DNA from: an uncultured Tenacibaculum sp.
GTDB taxonomy: Bacteria; Bacteroidota; Bacteroidia; Flavobacteriales; Flavobacteriaceae
Direction: 5' to 3'
Assembly: GCF_947499065.1 (NCBI RefSeq)
Contig: NZ_CANMMT010000004.1
Location: 62,001 to 126,000 of the forward strand
Length of the DNA stretch: 64,000 nt
The notes under the pieces were generated by a model that searched no databases, was not told where the DNA came from, and saw only the letters and a list, made by a program, of their open reading frames with translations. Shown piece by piece: positions 24,341 to 34,619 of this stretch. The first letter of the stretch is position 1. The number at the start of each line of letters is the position of its first letter. Position numbers and translations under genes: made by a program.

Positions 24341-26789
24341 ATCCGCCAAATTCTTCACCGCCACCATCAAAATTTCTTTGTGGTCGTTCTCTTTTTTTCT
24401 TTTGATTGAATCTATATGTAAAACTCAATGATATTTGACGTTCTCTCCATTGGAAATCTCCTTCAGAAATAGTACTTGGATTTTCTCTACCACCAAAATA
24501 CGTAGTGCTTTGACGCTTACGAGAATTGAATAAATCACTTACATTTAAAACTAAAGAAGCTTTGTCTTTAAAAATGTCTTTGCTAAAAGATAAGTTGGTA
24601 ACAAATACACCATCTCTATCGGTTTGCGCACTTGCTCTTGGTCCACGATACATAATACGTGTTTGCCATTGAATTTTAGCTGGCAAAGTTATTCTTGAAT
24701 TAAAACGTGTAAACCAACTACTTTCATTTACTTCAGGAAGAGGTAATGTTTCGGTTACTGAATTTCCGTTTGTGTCTGTATAGCTATATGTGTAATTAAA
24801 GGCCTCTGTCTTGAATTTAAAATAGTTAAAAGAAGCAGAGAATCGAGCCCATTTGGCAGGAGAGTAGTTAGAAGTGAACTCAAAACCGTAACGTTGTTCA
24901 TCATTTAAATTGAGTGGTTGACGTACAAAAACATTATTGCCATTTCTAACTTCAGTTAAAGATATTGGGCGAATTAAATCTGTTGAATTTTGATAATAGA
25001 TTGAAGCCCCTAAATTAAACTTGCTAATTTTTGTATTATAACCTAAATCATAAGAACTGGTAAAGGTTGGAGTTAAATCTGGATTTCCTCTAAAAAAATT
25101 GGTTGTAGAACTCCTAGTTTCAAAAGGGTTTAAAAACCAATGACGGGGTCTTCTTAGCCTTCTACTATATCCTAATGTAATGTTTTCATTATCGTTAAGC
25201 TCATATCCTAAGTTTACTGTTGGGAACCATTCTGTAAAGTTTTTATCAGAAGTTTTGTTTGTGGTTAATAAGTCTAAATCAATATCAGTAATTTCAGTTC
25301 TTAAACCTAATAAGTATGAAAACTTGTTTATTTTGCTACCGAACTGTGTGTAAAAAGCATAGATATTTTGTCTGAAGTTAATAGCATTAGATGGATCAAA
25401 ATTATTAGTAGGGTCTAAAATATTTACTTTAAAATTGGAATTTAAATTTTGTAAAGTTGTTTTATGTCCAAACTCAAACTGACTGTTTTCTCCCATAGGT
25501 AAAACATAATCAATTTGTAAAAGTTTGTCTTTTGAAGTAGTTATTTGAGAATTATCTTCAACTAAAACTCCATTTGATGTAATGGGTGATAGCTCAGTTT
25601 CATCGCTTTCACCATATTGTAAATCGATTGTTAACTTTTGTCCTTTGCCATCAAAATTGTTAGTATAATTTATAGAATATTGTTTGTCTGTTCCTTTTTC
25701 ATCTTCGTCTTCAATACGTAAGATTTTTCCAGGATTTTTAAACATTATCTGTTCAATATTGTTTGTAGCTACATCATCACCTTTTGAGTCTCTATAGAAG
25801 AAAGAACCGGTAATAGAGCTATTTTTAGTAAGAAAATATTCTAAACCTAATGAGGCATTGAAGTTTTTATTCTTCCTATCAAAAGTTCTGTCTTCAATTT
25901 GTATACTATCTATGATATTATCGTCACCTAAATAAGAAAATTTAGAATAAGAATTTCCTGGGCCTTTACGATAAGAATATCCAATGTTAGAGAATAAATT
26001 AATTTTTTTGGTACGATAGTTTAAGTTAGGAGCAAGACTAAATTGATCAGGGTTACCAACCGTAAGATTTACAGAACCATTAAACCCTGTAATTTTTCCT
26101 TTCCTAAGAATAATATTTAAAATCCCCGCAGTACCTTCAGCATCATAACGAGCAGATGGAGCCGTAATTACTTCTACTTTTTCAATGGCATCAGCAGGTA
26201 AATTTCTTAAAGCATCGGTTCCAGTTAAGCCAACTAAAGCAGATGGTTTTCCATCAATAAGAATACGAACATTTTCATTTCCTCTTAAACTAACAGCTCC
26301 TTCAGCATCTACATTTACAGAAGGAACATTATCTAAAACATCAGAGGCATTTCCTCCTTTAACAGTCATGTCTTTACCTACGTTATAAATCTTCTTATCT
26401 AAACGAATTTCTACAGTAGACTTTTCTGCTATTATTTCTACTTCTTCCAAAGTTTCAGTGTCTTCAGATAAAGTGATAGTCCCTAGATTGGTGTTTTGAG
26501 ATAGTGTTTGGTTTGGAAGTGTTTTAGTTTTAAATCCAATGAATTCAATTTTTATAGCATATTCACCTTTTGGAACTTGAATATCAAAATTTCCTTTAAG
26601 GTCTGTAATCCCTCCAGTTACTCGTTTACTTTTTACATGGGTAAGTACAACAGTAGCGTATTCTAGCGCTTGTTTTGATTGCGTTTCTATAATGGTTCCG
26701 GATAAAGAAACTTTTGGTCTTTTCTTTTTGGGAGCTTGGGCAAATAAACTTATTGAAAATAATAAGAATAAGTAAGTGAAATATTTCAT
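24339..26789 (-). CDS. TonB-dependent receptor-like outer membrane beta-barrel protein
   Basis: An 816-residue outer membrane protein with signal peptide (to FAQA). Residues about 28-110 are a carboxypeptidase-regulatory-like domain (LSGTIIETQSKQALEYATV); 130-235 form the plug (DVLDNVPSVNVDAEGAVSLRG is its core; VRILIDGKPS; DAIEKVEVIT; RYDAEGTAGILNIIL). The rest is a 22-strand-type barrel of the OMP_b-brl_3 group, ending in SLSFTYRFNQ and a Gly-rich tail. The substrate is unknown and no TonB box is obvious. The next gene downstream is Spy-like. Confidence 0.9.
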   Translation of the reverse strand: MKYFTYLFLLFSISLFAQAPKKKRPKVSLSGTIIETQSKQALEYATVVLTHVKSKRVTGGITDLKGNFDIQVPKGEYAIKIEFIGFKTKTLPNQTLSQNTNLGTITLSEDTETLEEVEIIAEKSTVEIRLDKKIYNVGKDMTVKGGNASDVLDNVPSVNVDAEGAVSLRGNENVRILIDGKPSALVGLTGTDALRNLPADAIEKVEVITAPSARYDAEGTAGILNIILRKGKITGFNGSVNLTVGNPDQFSLAPNLNYRTKKINLFSNIGYSYRKGPGNSYSKFSYLGDDNIIDSIQIEDRTFDRKNKNFNASLGLEYFLTKNSSITGSFFYRDSKGDDVATNNIEQIMFKNPGKILRIEDEDEKGTDKQYSINYTNNFDGKGQKLTIDLQYGESDETELSPITSNGVLVEDNSQITTSKDKLLQIDYVLPMGENSQFEFGHKTTLQNLNSNFKVNILDPTNNFDPSNAINFRQNIYAFYTQFGSKINKFSYLLGLRTEITDIDLDLLTTNKTSDKNFTEWFPTVNLGYELNDNENITLGYSRRLRRPRHWFLNPFETRSSTTNFFRGNPDLTPTFTSSYDLGYNTKISKFNLGASIYYQNSTDLIRPISLTEVRNGNNVFVRQPLNLNDEQRYGFEFTSNYSPAKWARFSASFNYFKFKTEAFNYTYSYTDTNGNSVTETLPLPEVNESSWFTRFNSRITLPAKIQWQTRIMYRGPRASAQTDRDGVFVTNLSFSKDIFKDKASLVLNVSDLFNSRKRQSTTYFGGRENPSTISEGDFQWRERQISLSFTYRFNQKKKRERPQRNFDGGGEEFGG

Positions 26790-26940
26790 GTTTGTATTTA
26801 ATTAAGACCTATTAGACTGCGAAGTTCTTTAATGGTTTAAATGGATTTAGTTAAAGGAATGTTAAATAAAAAGTAAAGGGATTTCATACTAATATTTTGA
26901 AACGGACTTTTCTATTTTTGGAAATTATTAATCAGTTTTT

Positions 26941-27342
26941 ATGGAGTCTACAGAATTAGACAGAATATCGGGAAAACTTTTTGTGATACTTATCTTGGGA
27001 TTTATTGGGTATCATTCTGTAACAAAGAGTAATGACCTAATAGATAATGGTGTTGTAACTGAAGGAGAAATTATTGGAGGACACTATATTGGAGGTAAGT
27101 TTTATATAAAGTATGTTTTTTTTGTTGAAGAAAAGAAAATTATTGGAGAAAAGAGAGTTACACCTTTTAAATGCGATGATGGAAGTAAATGTTGTATAGG
27201 TAAAAAGGTAAAAGTATTTTATTCAACTAAAAACCCTGAAAACTCAGATATAAACTTGGGTAAGTATAATAAATATAAAGTAGGTAAAAGATTATATGAG
27301 TTTTTTCATGAATCACCTGCTACTATCGATTCTCAAGAATAA
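26941..27342 (+). CDS. Small membrane-anchored protein, DUF3592-like
   Basis: A 133-residue protein with one hydrophobic segment at about 12-26 (LFVILILGFIGYHSV). The rest is a small beta-rich domain: VVTEGEIIGGHYIGGKFYIKYVF, then GSKCCIGKKVKVFYSTKNPENS. The pattern of a TM helix, a GxV-type strand pair, and VxVxYxxxNPxxS resembles DUF3592 proteins. Function unknown. It opens an AT-rich islet of orphan genes. Confidence 0.55.
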   Translation: MESTELDRISGKLFVILILGFIGYHSVTKSNDLIDNGVVTEGEIIGGHYIGGKFYIKYVFFVEEKKIIGEKRVTPFKCDDGSKCCIGKKVKVFYSTKNPENSDINLGKYNKYKVGKRLYEFFHESPATIDSQE

Positions 27343-27351
27343 AACTTTAGA

Positions 27352-27642
27352 ATGACAAATAAGAGAACAATTGAAAGTTGGGAAAAATTAAAATTAGAAA
27401 TTCAAATAGGTGATATTCTTTATGGAGAAGTTTTTAAAGTTGAGCCTTATGGAGTGTATGTTGATATAAATAAAAATTTTTATGGAATAGTTTTAGCTCC
27501 TTATATAGGAAAAAGAAACATTAGTCTAGATGAATATCCTAAATTAGGTGAGAAATTAAAGGTACTAGTCATACATTTTTCTGAATTTAATGGAGAGTTC
27601 ACTTATGTAAGTCTCAGTATGAAAAAAGATGATATTCATTAG
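27352..27642 (+). CDS. Small stand-alone S1-like (OB-fold) protein
   Basis: A 96-residue cytoplasmic protein. GDILYGEVFKVEPYGVYVDI followed by GIVLAPYIG and a C-terminal YVSLSMKKD strand follows the S1 RNA-binding domain plan (GxVxGxVxxxxxxGxxVxI...GLVxxS...LS). No other domain is present. It starts 9 bases after the preceding gene and may be cotranscribed. In such islets S1-like single domains are known near contact-dependent or phage-related loci, but no such role can be shown here. Confidence 0.6.
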   Translation: MTNKRTIESWEKLKLEIQIGDILYGEVFKVEPYGVYVDINKNFYGIVLAPYIGKRNISLDEYPKLGEKLKVLVIHFSEFNGEFTYVSLSMKKDDIH

Positions 27643-27750
27643 TTACTATATGAGTGAATAGGGAAGAAAACCGTATGCTTATTTTGTTATTATTATATCT
27701 ACTTATACTTTAGTTGTTGAAGTAGTTAGTCTATTATCTATAATGTAATT

Positions 27751-28329
27751 ATGAATATGAAAACTGTTATACAATCATTTATTATTATAATACTTTTTAT
27801 TTCTTGTAATTTTTTTGAAAGAAAGGAAGAAAAGAAATTAACTGTAGAATCAAAAATAAGCGATAAAGAAAAAGATACAAAGAAAGATTTTATAGAGGTA
27901 CTTACAGAGTCTATAAAGAATGATTTAGTGTTAGAAAAGAAAGGTTCTTTTCTAGATAAAGAAATTATAAATTTTACAAAACGTTATAGCTTATCTTTTA
28001 TTAATAGTGAGTTATCAAGAGAGTTACAATTTTCGTCTGTAAAAGGAAAAACAAAAGTTTTTGTAAAAGAATGGATTTTTCTTGACAAGGAAGAGATAAA
28101 TAAAATAGCAGAGAAAATAGAACTTGGAGTTTATTCCGAGATTGAAATTATAGACGGAATAAAGTACACTTATAAGTTTGATGAAATTAAAATGCCACAC
28201 GGTTATTATGTTTATAAAAATAGACTATACATTTTTTATACTAATGCCGTTTCAGATGGAAGCTATGTTGATATGATAAAAGAAATTGTAAAAAGTAAAG
28301 AGTTTAAGAAGAAGCTTTTCATTTCTTAA
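27751..28329 (+). CDS. Orphan lipoprotein, paralogue of the gene at 28865
   Basis: A 192-residue predicted lipoprotein with signal and Cys19 (ILFISC), followed by a Lys/Glu-rich linker and a helical-then-beta domain. The C-terminal half is alignable by eye with the gene at 28865: both have a charged KEW/KEL-IF-HD or LD step, a K-LGxY or KGIYxE helix end, EIEG/EIID, and LYIFYxxx...NF/DM-x-K-V/IVK-S/NK-F-K. Hypothetical; possibly an immunity-type lipoprotein, which is inference only. Confidence 0.7.
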   Translation: MNMKTVIQSFIIIILFISCNFFERKEEKKLTVESKISDKEKDTKKDFIEVLTESIKNDLVLEKKGSFLDKEIINFTKRYSLSFINSELSRELQFSSVKGKTKVFVKEWIFLDKEEINKIAEKIELGVYSEIEIIDGIKYTYKFDEIKMPHGYYVYKNRLYIFYTNAVSDGSYVDMIKEIVKSKEFKKKLFIS

Positions 28330-28348
28330 CAAGCAAAAGTTAAATAAT

Positions 28349-28786
28349 ATGTATTGCTATAAAATTTCTAAAAGTAGTTGGGGTATAATTGTCCTATTGG
28401 AAATAAAAACTTATTCTGAAATCGATTATAATAGTTTTAAAATAAATGATAATTTATATTTAAAATTGGATAATTGTAGATTAACGAAACCGTATTATAT
28501 TTTTTTGATTAATGGTTTAAAATGGATTGAAAGTAGTATCAATATGCAAGAAAAGTTAATGATATCAATTGAATCTATTGAGTTTTCTCCTTGTGACTAC
28601 CAGGATGAAGGGCTGTTTTTTGCTATTGCATCTTGGGCTAGTGATTATTTTAAATTAGAAAAATTAAGTTATGATTATGTATATGATAAAAATATTAACA
28701 GATATATATTTAATTTTTCAGAAAAAGATTTTCTTGGAAAAAGACTTCTCAAAGAATCTCTTCAGAGAGTTGATATTAGATTTTAA
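28349..28786 (+). CDS. Hypothetical protein
   Basis: A 145-residue protein with no signal peptide and no recognised domain. It is rich in Lys, Ile, Asn, Ser and Tyr, with alternating hydrophobic residues in the second half (FFAIASWASDYFKLEKLSYDY), suggesting alternating beta strands. It lies between two paralogous lipoproteins in the AT-rich islet, 19 bases after the first, and may belong to the same transcription unit. Might be a small immunity-like protein; no function can be assigned. Confidence 0.55.
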   Translation: MYCYKISKSSWGIIVLLEIKTYSEIDYNSFKINDNLYLKLDNCRLTKPYYIFLINGLKWIESSINMQEKLMISIESIEFSPCDYQDEGLFFAIASWASDYFKLEKLSYDYVYDKNINRYIFNFSEKDFLGKRLLKESLQRVDIRF

Positions 28787-28864
28787 ATAGAGTTTCTGAT
28801 AAATGAAATACTTAACCTGATGGTAGGATTAGAATGCATAATTTTACACAATACCAATAATAGA

Positions 28865-29440
28865 ATGAGCAACAAAATAATATTTATTGTATTACTTACA
28901 ATTTTTTTTAGTTCTTGTAAAAGAGAATCTAATGACGATTCTCAAAGTTTAGATATCAATAAAGAAAAAGAGATTGAGAAAAATTTAATAATAGAAATAA
29001 AAAAAGAAACAGATTTTTTTAAAATTTTAGCACAATATCTTGAAACAGATTTTGATTTAGTAGAAATAAGATTGGATAAATATGATAAAACTATCAATGA
29101 CTTTTTAAAGAAAGAAACCAATGTAACTAGAGAAGCACGTTTTAAAAATATAAAGAATAATGATTTACTATATATAAAAGAGTTAATATTTCATGACCCA
29201 GCTTTTATTTTAGAAATCAAAAACAAATTAAAGAAGGGAATCTATAGAGAGTATGTTGAAATAGAAGGAACTAATCATGAAGTTGTAGGTTACTATATTA
29301 AAGGGCCAAATACTTTTTATCAAGCAGAAGACTTAAAATTATATATTTTTTATGTTAAATCTGAATACAATAGAAATTTTATTAATAAAGTTGAAAAAGT
29401 TTTAGAAAACAAAGATTTTTTGAAAGAAGTAAAAAAATAA
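28865..29440 (+). CDS. Orphan lipoprotein, paralogue of the gene at 27751
   Basis: I move the start from 28820 to 28865 because MSNKIIFIVLLTIFFSSC gives a clean lipoprotein signal with Cys18; the longer form would put 15 polar residues ahead of the signal. The 191-residue product has an acidic, Lys-rich linker (DDSQSLDINKEKEIEKN) and a globular domain resembling that of the lipoprotein at 27751, especially the LKLYIFYV and NKVEKVLENKDFLKE segments. Probably an exported, lipid-anchored member of a small family; function unknown. Confidence 0.7.
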   Translation: MSNKIIFIVLLTIFFSSCKRESNDDSQSLDINKEKEIEKNLIIEIKKETDFFKILAQYLETDFDLVEIRLDKYDKTINDFLKKETNVTREARFKNIKNNDLLYIKELIFHDPAFILEIKNKLKKGIYREYVEIEGTNHEVVGYYIKGPNTFYQAEDLKLYIFYVKSEYNRNFINKVEKVLENKDFLKEVKK

Positions 29441-29452
29441 TAGAAGTTTTAA

Positions 29453-29602
29453 TTAGGTAAGAGGTATAATGTTAATAATGAAGGAACTACTTTAAAAAGT
29501 GTTTCAAGAACAGCTGTTTATAGGCTTAATGGTAGAGTTTAGTTAAACATGCTGGTTGGTATGGGGATTTCAGGCCCGAGCCAAATTTTAATTAAAAAAT
29601 AA
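29453..29602 (+). pseudogene. Frame-disrupted coding remnant (possible toxin tail)
   Basis: The frame TTA..TAG at 29453-29542 reads NVNNEGTTLKSVSRTAVYRLNGRV, long enough to look like real coding sequence. A single-base shift then lets another frame run SLVKHAGWYGDFRPEPNFN to a stop at 29595, while the frame in line with the first continues NMLVGMGISGPSQILIKK to a stop at 29602. Joining the first piece and the second frame makes a plausible C-terminus of a secreted or RHS-type polymorphic toxin, but I cannot name the family and the match is only stylistic. No start codon is associated with it. Confidence 0.4.
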
Positions 29603-29607
29603 TACTA

Positions 29608-30222
29608 ATGAAGAAATTAATAGTTTTTATTATCCTTCTTAATGTTGTTGTTGTTTGTAAAAATAAAGCTGTAATAAAACAGAGAACAACACAAAAGGAT
29701 ACTATAAGGTTAAAAAAAACAGAGAGCTCTACAACTATAAAAGATGGAGTAGTGGATGATTTATATTCTAAAAAGTTAGATTTTACTCTAGCGTGTGATA
29801 GTTTTGTTTATCTAAATGATTATTATAGAATACCAGATTATGGGTGTATTTATGATTCAGATTTGAACCCCAAAAACATTTTAGGAATGGCAGACGTATT
29901 ACTTTTATTGAAACATAAAGATAAAAGTTTTTACAAAAACTACTCAGAAGATGAGTTATATCATTTGGAGGATTCTATTAGTAAAATGAAAATAGAAGAA
30001 AAGAAAGTTAACTTTATTCCTATAGTATTTGTTGTAGAAAAAGAAGAATTGAAAAAGAATGTTAATTCTGAAATAAAATATTCCCCAACTTTTCCTTATA
30101 CTAAAAAATGTTTTGTATTTAAAAATAAAAGATGGTTTTTAGTAGATTCGTTATTGGTCAATAGTAAAAAACAAGTTAATATTTGGATAAATAAAAAGAT
30201 TAATCTTTATAAGAATAACTAA
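29608..30222 (+). CDS. Hypothetical exported protein, possible lipoprotein
   Basis: A 204-residue protein with an N-terminal hydrophobic signal (MKKLIVFIILLNVVVVC). Cys17 would be the lipobox cysteine, but the -1 residue is Val, unlike the normal Gly/Ala/Ser, so it may be a cleaved or anchored protein. The body is Lys-, Asp- and Tyr-rich without a recognised domain; NPKNILGMADVLLLLKHKD is the most ordered part, suggesting a helix. It starts 5 bases after the last stop of the remnant. Consistent with an immunity gene following a toxin relic, but unproven. Confidence 0.55.
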   Translation: MKKLIVFIILLNVVVVCKNKAVIKQRTTQKDTIRLKKTESSTTIKDGVVDDLYSKKLDFTLACDSFVYLNDYYRIPDYGCIYDSDLNPKNILGMADVLLLLKHKDKSFYKNYSEDELYHLEDSISKMKIEEKKVNFIPIVFVVEKEELKKNVNSEIKYSPTFPYTKKCFVFKNKRWFLVDSLLVNSKKQVNIWINKKINLYKNN

Positions 30223-30245
30223 TATAGTAAAATTAAAAAATACTT

Positions 30246-30284
30246 AAACTATCTTAATTTTAATTAATTAAGGTAGTTTTTTCT
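30246..30284 (+). terminator. Terminator after the orphan islet
   Basis: AAACTATCTTAATT pairs with AATTAAGGTAGTTT around a short loop and is followed by TTTTCTTT. Confidence 0.7.
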
Positions 30285-30388
30285 TTCAGTGGTGTTCGCT
30301 GATGATATCAAATAGATTTGATTACGGAGTTTAGTATAAAAATTGATTGACTATATTATAACTTCACTTGCCAGTTTGTTAAATAAAT

Positions 30389-30424
30389 AAACCCCGTTTA
30401 AATTCAATTTAAACGGGGTTTTTA
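30389..30424. terminator. Hairpin at the 3' side of yidC
   Basis: AACCCCGTTTAAATT pairs with AATTTAAACGGGGTT around a C loop. The T-run is on the plus strand; the minus-strand side has TTTATTTATTT, so it may terminate in both directions. Confidence 0.75.
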
Positions 30425-30442
30425 TAAAACTTAATAGTTTGT

Positions 30443-32317
30443 TTATTTCTTACCTTTAGCACGTTGTTGAGCTGCTTGTTGCTCTTGTGCTTGCTTCATA
30501 GCATCATCTAAACGTTGTCTAAATTTACTTTTAGCTTTCTCAGGTCTCTTTTTGTTTTCTTCAATCTGAGCGTGAATCTTCTTTTCGTCAATTACATAGT
30601 TTTTAATTACTAACATAATTGCAATGGTTAACAAGTTAGAGATAAAGTAATATAAACTTAATCCACTTGCATAGTTGTTAAAGAAGAATAACATCATAAT
30701 AGGAGAGAAGTAAATCATATACTTCATCATCTTACTCATATCAGGCATACCTTCTTGTGGTGGAGCTTGCATATTTGCTTGTTGACTTTGGTTCATTCTC
30801 ATGTAAAAGAAAATAGCAACAGAAGCTAATATTGGGAATAAACTTACGTGATCTCCATAAAAAGGAATACTAAATGGTAATTGGAAAACAATATCATAAG
30901 AAGATAAATCATTAGCCCATAAGAAACTTTTTTGTCTGAAATCTATATTCGTAGGGAAAAATCTAAATAAAGCAAAGAACACAGGCATTTGAAGTAAAGC
31001 AGGAATACAACCAGACATCATACTTACTCCAGCTTTTCGTTGAATCGCCATAATTTCTTGTTGACGCTTCATTGCATTTTCTTTTCCTGGATATTTTTTA
31101 TTGATTTCCTCCATCTCTGGACGAATCACTTTCATCTTAGCACTTGATAAATATGATTTATAAAGTACAGGAGACATGATAATACGAACTACAATTGTCA
31201 TTAAAATGATAATTAATCCGAAGTTACCAATAAACCCTTTTAGCATATTAAATACAGGATAGAATATAGTACGGTTTAAGAAACCAAAAATTCCCCAACC
31301 TAAATCTGTAATTTCATCTAAGCCAGTACCTTTATAAGTACTTAATAAGTTATAGTCAGTAGGTCCGTAAAACCACTGCATGTCATAGTTTAATTCTCCG
31401 TTAGTTAAAGCTAAAGGAGTTTTTAAACTATATGTTTTTGTAAATACACTATCTTTTTCCTCTCCAGCAAAATCAACAGATTTTACACTAGCACTGTTAA
31501 AAGGAGTTTTTGAAGATAATATAGAAGAGAAGAAGTGTTGTTTGTAGGCTACCCAATCAACATCACTTACAGTTTCATCATCGTTCATTTGTAAGTATTC
31601 AACTTCATCATCAGCTTTGTAATAATAGTATGAATACATATTTTCGGTTTTTAAACTTTTTTCATGTCTAAAACCTTTTAAGTTCCAATCTAAATTAATT
31701 GCTTGAGAACTATTAATTACATTACTTAATCCTTGAGAACGTACAGCAAAACCAACACGGTAATCACCTTCTTTCATTTCATAACGGTATTCTAAAAATT
31801 GAGTTTCAGAAACCTTTAATTTCATAGAAAGAACTTGAGTGTCTCCGTTTTTAGTTAAAGAAGGAGTAAATAATAAGTCTTTTGTGTTTAAAATACGATT
31901 GTCAGTAGTACCAAAATTAATATTGAATGAAGCGTTCTTGTCTTTAACTAAGTATAAAGGAAGAGAATCGTATGTTTTGAAGTTTTTAATTAAAGCTTCT
32001 GTAATTTGTCCACCTTTGTTATCAATCGTTAATTTAACAAGCTTATTTTCTATAGAAGTGACACCTTCTTTAGTGGTAGAAGCTCCATAGGCAAAAGCCC
32101 CTAATTTATTTTTTAAAGCAATTTGTCTTAACGAATCGTTTAAGATTGCAGTATCCGCTACATTATTTTGAGCTGAAGACACTTGCGTAGTTTGTTCGGT
32201 TTGAGCAGTTGTTTCAGGAGTAACTTCAGGCTTTCGGCTATTCATCCACCAAAGCATGATTCCTCCTAATAAAAGCATTCCTATAAAGGAATTAAAATCA
32301 AATTTTTTTTGTTCCAT
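30443..32317 (-). CDS. yidC: Membrane protein insertase YidC (YidC/Oxa1 family)
   Basis: A 624-residue insertase that integrates membrane proteins with or without the Sec translocon. The N-terminal TM (FIGMLLLGGIMLWWM) is followed by a large periplasmic beta-domain, and the C-terminal half has five TM helices starting at about 350, with the conserved SPVLYKSYLSSAKMKVIRPE and MPVFFALFRFFP motifs and a basic tail (RPEKAKSKFRQRLDD). Length is typical for Bacteroidota. It ends close to a terminator hairpin and is separated from pyrG by a second hairpin and its own promoter. Confidence 0.96.
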   Translation of the reverse strand: MEQKKFDFNSFIGMLLLGGIMLWWMNSRKPEVTPETTAQTEQTTQVSSAQNNVADTAILNDSLRQIALKNKLGAFAYGASTTKEGVTSIENKLVKLTIDNKGGQITEALIKNFKTYDSLPLYLVKDKNASFNINFGTTDNRILNTKDLLFTPSLTKNGDTQVLSMKLKVSETQFLEYRYEMKEGDYRVGFAVRSQGLSNVINSSQAINLDWNLKGFRHEKSLKTENMYSYYYYKADDEVEYLQMNDDETVSDVDWVAYKQHFFSSILSSKTPFNSASVKSVDFAGEEKDSVFTKTYSLKTPLALTNGELNYDMQWFYGPTDYNLLSTYKGTGLDEITDLGWGIFGFLNRTIFYPVFNMLKGFIGNFGLIIILMTIVVRIIMSPVLYKSYLSSAKMKVIRPEMEEINKKYPGKENAMKRQQEIMAIQRKAGVSMMSGCIPALLQMPVFFALFRFFPTNIDFRQKSFLWANDLSSYDIVFQLPFSIPFYGDHVSLFPILASVAIFFYMRMNQSQQANMQAPPQEGMPDMSKMMKYMIYFSPIMMLFFFNNYASGLSLYYFISNLLTIAIMLVIKNYVIDEKKIHAQIEENKKRPEKAKSKFRQRLDDAMKQAQEQQAAQQRAKGKK

Positions 32318-32378
32318 TGATTATGTGTTATAATGTCAACTTGTCATTTTTTGTTTTTCTGATAATTGAAAAACCCGA

Positions 32379-32386
32379 CAAATGTA
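32379..32386 (-). promoter_or_regulatory. -7 promoter element (TACATTTG) of yidC
   Basis: Minus-strand TAnnTTTG match 62 bases before the yidC ATG; I see no clear -33 TTG. Confidence 0.45.
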
Positions 32387-32469
32387 GTAAAACCCTACAG
32401 ATTTTATGATGTTTTACTGTGATTAATTTTGATATACGTTATAGTTCAAACAGTGTTCCAATTTATTTC

Positions 32470-32503
32470 AAAAAAAATCCTGCAATTAAAAATTACAGGA
32501 TTT
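32470..32503 (-). terminator. Terminator of pyrG
   Basis: On the minus strand AAATCCTGTAATT pairs with AATTGCAGGATTT (one mismatch) around TTT and is followed by a T-run (complement of 32470-32478). Confidence 0.75.
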
Positions 32504-32508
32504 AAAAT

Positions 32509-34203
<1,695 letters not shown>

Positions 34204-34250
34204 TTAATTTAGCAAATTGAAAATATTTTTTAAAAAAATAAAAATAGGGT

Positions 34251-34280
34251 TTGCTAGAAAAAAAAACTGTTGTATATTTG
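34251..34280 (+). promoter_or_regulatory. Bacteroidota-type promoter of rpmH
   Basis: TTG at 34251-34253, a 19-base spacer and TATATTTG at 34273-34280, followed by a leader of about 65-70 bases to the ATG of rpmH. Both elements match the consensus perfectly. Confidence 0.7.
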
Positions 34281-34351
34281 CCCACGCTTTTAGCAGACGG
34301 AATTTCAAAAAGCAAAATATAATTTAAAGAAGATTTTTAAAAATATAAATA

Positions 34352-34513
34352 ATGCCAAAAAGAACGTACCAACCATCGAAGAGAAAAAGAAGAAACAAAC
34401 ACGGTTTCAGAGAAAGAATGGCATCTGCTAATGGACGTAAAGTATTAGCTAGAAGAAGGGCTAAAGGAAGAAAGAGTTTAACTGTATCTTCAGCTCCAAG
34501 ACCAAAGAAATAA
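34352..34513 (+). CDS. rpmH: Large ribosomal subunit protein L34 (bL34)
   Basis: A 53-residue very basic ribosomal protein. It reads [19 protein letters not shown] at the start and continues with [20 protein letters not shown], which is the L34 signature throughout. A complete ATG-to-TAA frame preceded by a consensus promoter and followed by a strong terminator. It is short because bL34 is short. The tail [12 protein letters not shown] extends slightly beyond the core. Confidence 0.97.
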   Translation: MPKRTYQPSKRKRRNKHGFRERMASANGRKVLARRRAKGRKSLTVSSAPRPKK

Positions 34514-34536
34514 TGATTAACTGTAGTTAATTAGAT

Positions 34537-34571
34537 AAGGTGTTACTATTTTTTAGTAACACCTTTTTTTA
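34537..34571 (+). terminator. Intrinsic terminator after rpmH
   Basis: AAGGTGTTACT pairs with AGTAACACCTT around a T-rich loop and is followed by TTTTTT. Confidence 0.88.
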
Positions 34572-34619
34572 TACCTAAACAATTTTTATTTTTACCAATA
34601 CAACACAATAAACAACAAA

